This document shows positions 14,706-18,030 of a DNA stretch of 18,030 bases, in pieces; positions within the stretch are counted from its first letter, which is position 1; every line of letters begins with the position of its first letter. The notes below the pieces were generated by a model, which did not search any database, had not been told where the DNA came from, and saw only the letters and a program-made list of their open reading frames with translations. Source of the stretch: JBBAFB01 sp041655595 (lineage in GTDB: Bacteria > Bacillota > DULZ01); contig JBBAFB010000028.1 in NCBI GenBank assembly GCA_041655595.1, positions 1-18,030 on the forward strand. Reading direction: 5' to 3'. Both the position numbers and the translations under genes were made by a program.

Positions 14706-14803
14706 CTACCGATTAAAGCGGCAGCATAGAAACAGGTATGAATCGGTGGTTTAGTAACGCGGATATTTGTCGGAAACAGTGTTCTATGGCCCGGTAATGC
14801 TGC
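14706..14803 (+). other. Interleaved inverted repeats in the chemotaxis gene leader
   Basis: Two long-range complementary pairs interleave. CTACCGATT (14706-14714) complements AATCGGTGG (14741-14749) with one G-T pair. GCAGCAT (14721-14727) complements ATGCTGC (14797-14803), which is followed by GTTTTT. A third pair, CATAGAA (14725-14731) with TTCTATG (14782-14788), competes with the second. As RNA this would be a pseudoknot or a switch with alternative states; as DNA it would be regulator sites. I see no core motif of the c-di-GMP riboswitch classes. It overlaps the sigma-D candidate at 14739-14766, so both cannot be used by the same transcript. Confidence 0.35.
14739..14766 (+). promoter_or_regulatory. 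Candidate sigma-D (sigma-28) promoter for the chemotaxis gene
   Basis: GCGGATAT at 14759-14766 matches the sigma-D -10 consensus GCCGATAT at seven of eight positions. TGAA at 14739-14742, 16 bases upstream, matches TAAA at three of four. It lies 71 bases before the ATG of a methyl-accepting chemotaxis protein, a class of gene commonly under sigma-D control. Confidence 0.5.
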
Positions 14804-14837
14804 GTTTTTAAAATAAAAATTTTAAAGGAGGTAAATT

Positions 14838-16892
14838 ATGAGCAAAATTTTAACTAAATTGCAGGGACTCCGCACAAAAGTGGTTTTATTCAGTTGGATT
14901 ATTGTGTTGCTGGCTTGCGGTGTAGTGGCTTTTATCAGTATTAATAACGTCAGCAAAGCTTTAATAGATGAAGCCAATGAATCCATGTTGAAGGTTACAA
15001 AACAAGTTGCCCAGACAGTAGAACTACAAGTAAAGTCACGCATGTGGACTTTAGAATCAATTGCGGCCCGCAGTGTAATCAAAGGAGTTTTAGGGGATCG
15101 GGAATCCACCTTAGAAGAAAAACTAAAAAATTTGGATGGAGAGCTTAAAAGGCTAACGGATTTGGGTTTTTTACAACTGGCCCTTATAGATAAAAATGGT
15201 TTGGCCATGTTTCCCGATGGAAGCACGGTAGATTTACATGACAGGGAATTTTTTCAGGAAGCATTAAAAGGTAAGACGGCGGTTTCCAGTACCCTAAAAA
15301 GCCGTTTCGATGATTCAATTATTTTCGCCTATGCCACACCGGTATATCATTACGAAACCGGCGAGGTTGACAGCGTTGTTTTAGGAAATGTTGCAGGTAG
15401 TAAATTTAACGATCTTATCAGCCCCATTACATATGGACGCACTGGTTATGCCTTTGTTCTTGATGGCGAGGGTACTAATATTGCCCACAAAGATATCCAA
15501 AAGGTCCAGGATAGGGAAAGTATTATTGAACTGGCTAAAACTACCCCAGAATTAGGGGATTTAGCAAAAATGCATACTAAAATGATAGCAGGTGAAGAAG
15601 GGACAGGGAGTTATGTCTATAATGGTGAAAAGAGGTTGAGTGCTTATGCCCCGGTTGAAATTTCCGGTTGGACGGTAGCCTTAACTTGTCCCGAGGAGGA
15701 GGTATTAGAGCAAGTTAATGACACCAAAAGTGCCATATTAATTGCTTCTTTGGCTGTGATGGCCATTGCTTTATTGCTGGCTTTCTTTCTCTCCGGTCTA
15801 GTGGTTAATCCTATCAAAGAGCTGAACAAGGTTATTCAAAGACTGACTAAATATGATTTTACCTATGATAAAAATGACAAGGTTGCAAAAAACCTAAAAA
15901 GAAAAGACGAAATCGGTCAAATTAGCAACTCCTTGGCAACTATGCAAATGAATATTACTTCCCTAGTTCAACAAATAGGGAAGCAGGCTCAGAAATCCAG
16001 TTCAGGCAGTGAAGAATTAACTGCAGTGGCAGAAGAAATGACGGCACAGGGACAAAATATTAATGCGGCCGTAGAACAAATTGCGGCCGGCATGGAGCAA
16101 ACCAGTGCTTCCGTGGAGGAAATTACAGCCTCAAGTATAGAGATAAAAAATGATGCCCATCATTTGAAGCTGGAAGCTGAAGAAGGTGCAGATAAGACCC
16201 GGGAAATTGAACAAAGAGCGGAACAGCTTAAAATGGCCGCTATCTCATCCAAGCAAGCAACTCAAGCTATTTATCAGCAAGAGCAATTAGCAATAAAAGA
16301 TGCTATTGAAGAAACAAAAGTGGTAGATGATATCGCACGTATGACAGACGTGATTTCAGAGATAGCGGAGCAAACAAACTTGCTGGCGTTAAACGCTGCC
16401 ATTGAGGCGGCCAGGGCCGGTGATCAGGGAAGGGGCTTTGCAGTGGTAGCGGAGGAGGTACGTAAATTAGCTGAACACTCCGCAAAAACTACAGGTGAAA
16501 TCCAACAGGTGATCCAAAAGGTACGGTTGGCTGTTAATAAGTTGATCAGCAACACCGGGGATATCCTAGAATTTATGGATGATAAAGTAATGAGCGATTA
16601 TGATATGCTAGAGAAAACAGGAGAGCAATATGCCACGGATGCCATATTTATGAAAAATCTAACGGACAACTTTGCTGAAACAGCTTCAAAAATGGCCTTA
16701 TCTATGGATGAAATAAACATTGCCTTTGAAGGTATTTCCACCGCCATAGAGGAAACAACAATTTCCTCCCAAGAGATCGGCAATAACACCGGAGATATCA
16801 GCAAAGCCCTTGAAGAGGTAGCCAGAACCGCCTTCGGCCAATCAGAAATGGCAAAACAACTGAGTGATTTAATAGCTAAGTTTAAATACTAA
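14838..16892 (+). CDS. Methyl-accepting chemotaxis protein with dCache-type sensor
   Basis: A 684-residue transmembrane chemoreceptor. TM1 is about residues 15-36. A periplasmic-side sensor of about 260 residues (38-295) has the layout of a double Cache domain, with LIDKNGLAMFPDG and DLHDREFFQEALKGKTAVSS in the first lobe and YAFVLDGEGTNIAHKD in the second. TM2 is about 299-323, followed by HAMP (about 320-375). The cytoplasmic four-helix signalling domain has the conserved tip EIAEQTNLLALNAAIEAARAG and GRGFAVVAEEVRKLAEHS (508-547). No C-terminal CheR-tethering pentapeptide is seen. AAAGGAGG (14824-14831) sits 6 bases before the ATG. It is a single-gene unit with its own terminator. The ligand cannot be told from sequence; its neighbour is a respiratory molybdoenzyme, so sensing of an electron acceptor or related metabolite is conceivable. 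Confidence 0.95.
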   Translation: MSKILTKLQGLRTKVVLFSWIIVLLACGVVAFISINNVSKALIDEANESMLKVTKQVAQTVELQVKSRMWTLESIAARSVIKGVLGDRESTLEEKLKNLDGELKRLTDLGFLQLALIDKNGLAMFPDGSTVDLHDREFFQEALKGKTAVSSTLKSRFDDSIIFAYATPVYHYETGEVDSVVLGNVAGSKFNDLISPITYGRTGYAFVLDGEGTNIAHKDIQKVQDRESIIELAKTTPELGDLAKMHTKMIAGEEGTGSYVYNGEKRLSAYAPVEISGWTVALTCPEEEVLEQVNDTKSAILIASLAVMAIALLLAFFLSGLVVNPIKELNKVIQRLTKYDFTYDKNDKVAKNLKRKDEIGQISNSLATMQMNITSLVQQIGKQAQKSSSGSEELTAVAEEMTAQGQNINAAVEQIAAGMEQTSASVEEITASSIEIKNDAHHLKLEAEEGADKTREIEQRAEQLKMAAISSKQATQAIYQQEQLAIKDAIEETKVVDDIARMTDVISEIAEQTNLLALNAAIEAARAGDQGRGFAVVAEEVRKLAEHSAKTTGEIQQVIQKVRLAVNKLISNTGDILEFMDDKVMSDYDMLEKTGEQYATDAIFMKNLTDNFAETASKMALSMDEINIAFEGISTAIEETTISSQEIGNNTGDISKALEEVARTAFGQSEMAKQLSDLIAKFKY

Positions 16893-16937
16893 AAAATAGT
16901 ATTGTTACAAAATTAGGTATTTCCCATTAAAAATATC

Positions 16938-16985
16938 AAAGGGAGCCGTCTGTTTTTGCCTTAAAAAAGACGGCTCCTTTTATTT
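16938..16985 (+). terminator. Rho-independent terminator after the chemotaxis gene
   Basis: GGAGCCGTCT (16942-16951) pairs perfectly with AGACGGCTCC (16968-16977). The stem can be extended outward by A-T pairs and inward by a T-run/A-run, and is followed by TTTTATTT. It separates the chemotaxis gene from the oxidoreductase. Confidence 0.92.
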
Positions 16986-17061
16986 CTATTTCCTTGTGCA
17001 AACCATCACAAATATTAATAAAACTTAACAAATTCTTAATTAGGATTAAATAGTTTTTCAA

Positions 17062-17107
17062 TGTGACCTTTGTTACAATTTACGCTAGCAAGATATTGTG
17101 GAATAAA
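17062..17107 (+). promoter_or_regulatory. CRP/FNR-like box and possible promoter of the molybdoenzyme gene
   Basis: TGTGACCTTTGTTACA at 17062-17077 fits the CRP/FNR palindrome TGTGA-N6-TCACA with one mismatch. About 25 bases downstream, TGG directly before AATAAA (17102-17107) could be an extended but weak -10. A start near 17114 would place the box centre at about -44, close to the -41.5 typical of class II FNR/CRP activation. The remaining leader to 17236 is AT-rich with a strong AAGGAGG at 17218-17224 and no other recognised element. Confidence 0.5.
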
Positions 17108-17236
17108 TGTATAGGGACTCTTTTAACAGGGGGGTGCAAATGTAAAAATATTTTTTTATGATTTAATAGGTTGGGGGTTTAGCTTTTAAGATTTGCGTCG
17201 TAGTGAAAGTAATTAAGAAGGAGGAATGAAAACACA

Positions 17237-18030
17237 ATGAGTTCTTTCATTGAAAGTATTGGCAAAAAGAAAATCAGTCGGAGAAAGTTTTTGGTGGCCA
17301 GTGCAGCAAGTACGGCGGGTCTGGCTTTAATAGGGTGTAGCAGTAACACTCTTTCAAAGGTAAGCTCTGATATTGATAATGTTGCGGTTTCCGGTGAAGG
17401 CAAATGGGTCTCTGCAGCATGTTGGCACAATTGTGGTGCCCGTTGTGTTAATAAGGCATTAGTCCTTGATGGTGTAGTATTGCGTCAAAAAACCGATGAT
17501 TCCCACCCCGATAGCCAAGAATATCCTCAGCAAAGGTCCTGTGTAAGGGGAAGATCACAGCAACAACAAATTTTTAATGCCGATCGTATTAAATACCCAA
17601 TGAAAAGAAAACACTGGGAGCCGGGTGGAGGGGATAGGTCTCTACGTGGAAGAGATGAATGGGAGCGTATTTCTTGGGATGAGGCTTTGGATATTGTTGC
17701 CTCTGAAATTAAGAGGGCTAAGGAGAAGTACGGATCAAAATCTATTTTATCTTTTACGGCTATTCCGCCCGAGTTCAGCGGAAGTAGTGCTGTTTCAGGC
17801 AGCCAGGATCCTTCAAAGCCTGTTTTGCCTTCTACAGTGCACCCGGTTCCCAAGGTATTGAATGCTTATGGCGGAACATCTACCGTTTGGGACACAAGAT
17901 CCTTAGGCGTTTATAAAATGCCATGGGAAAACATTGGACTTGTCATAAATCAGAGTGCGAATGACCGTATGGATTTATACAATTCGGATGTTGTTATTCT
18001 TTACGGAATTAATTCAGCGTGGTCTTTTGG
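17237..18030 (+). CDS. DmsA-like molybdopterin oxidoreductase, Tat-exported (3' end cut by window)
   Basis: Starts at ATG 17237 with AAGGAGG (17218-17224) upstream and runs open to the window end (264 complete codons; family members are usually 750-900 residues). Residues 13-34 are a twin-arginine signal (ISRRKFLVAS...) ending in LIGC, which also resembles a lipobox. The mature start carries the [4Fe-4S] motif: Cys62, Cys66, Cys70 (CWHNCGARC) and Cys102 in SCVRGRS. It continues with YNADRIKYPMKR-like (FNADRIKYPMKR) and WERISWDEALDIVASEI sequences typical of DMSO-reductase-family subunits. The enzyme would reduce a terminal acceptor such as an S- or N-oxide outside the membrane; the substrate is not determinable. 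Partner dmsB/dmsC-type genes would be expected beyond the window. Confidence 0.92.
   Translation, partial: MSSFIESIGKKKISRRKFLVASAASTAGLALIGCSSNTLSKVSSDIDNVAVSGEGKWVSAACWHNCGARCVNKALVLDGVVLRQKTDDSHPDSQEYPQQRSCVRGRSQQQQIFNADRIKYPMKRKHWEPGGGDRSLRGRDEWERISWDEALDIVASEIKRAKEKYGSKSILSFTAIPPEFSGSSAVSGSQDPSKPVLPSTVHPVPKVLNAYGGTSTVWDTRSLGVYKMPWENIGLVINQSANDRMDLYNSDVVILYGINSAWSF

Noticed and set aside
14701..14810. c-di-GMP riboswitch before the chemotaxis gene
   Set aside because: The GCAAA/GGGACGCAAAGCC-type core of class I is absent, and class II resemblance is limited to a GAAACA and ATGAAT match; reported instead as unassigned interleaved repeats.
17625..17861. Plus-strand 78-residue frame within the molybdoenzyme gene
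   Set aside because: It lies in another frame of the DmsA-like gene, whose own frame is open through the window end and carries clear family motifs.

Overview
The window looks like a chromosome segment from a low-to-mid GC, spore-forming, anaerobic member of the Firmicutes. The Clostridia are most likely, in the Peptococcaceae/Desulfotomaculaceae neighbourhood. This is inferred from gene order, AGGAGG-type ribosome sites, frequent TTG starts, the sporulation genes yqfC/yqfD, and a Tat-exported DmsA-like molybdoenzyme. No species call is possible from sequence reading alone.

Bases 1-3878 hold rpsU with its own terminator, then a forward gene cluster: nfeD (membrane serine protease), floA (bacterial flotillin), an unrecognised membrane-anchored proline-rich protein, and thiN (thiamine pyrophosphokinase). 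The cluster is closed by a terminator that overlaps the thiN stop codon. A small holin-like membrane protein sits alone on the minus strand at 3885-4118.

Bases 4137-12031 are the conserved sporulation, RNA-maturation and envelope cluster yqfC-yqfD-phoH-pgpH-ybeY-dgkA-(DUF502)-cdd-era. The order is essentially that of the Bacillus subtilis yqfC-yqfD-phoH-yqfF-yqfG-dgkA-cdd-era block, with a DUF502 gene added. Upstream of yqfC are a candidate sigma-E promoter and an RNA hairpin covering part of the ribosome site. The 148-base yqfD-phoH gap folds on paper into a branched structure and is the best candidate for an undescribed RNA element here.

Bases 12041-14560 hold accessory genes: a minus-strand DUF4491 membrane protein convergent with era, a membrane-anchored HtrA-type protease lacking a PDZ domain, and an ATP-NAD/AcoX-type kinase, followed by a strong terminator. 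Bases 14838-16892 encode a methyl-accepting chemotaxis protein with a large extracytoplasmic sensor, preceded by a long palindrome and a candidate sigma-D promoter, and followed by a terminator. The window ends inside a Tat-exported molybdopterin oxidoreductase of the DmsA type, with a CRP/FNR-like box upstream, which suggests regulated anaerobic respiration.

Most of the window is conserved core genome. I see no CRISPR array, insertion sequence, tRNA, rRNA or defence system. The novelty is in the intergenic signals and a few uncharacterised small membrane proteins.
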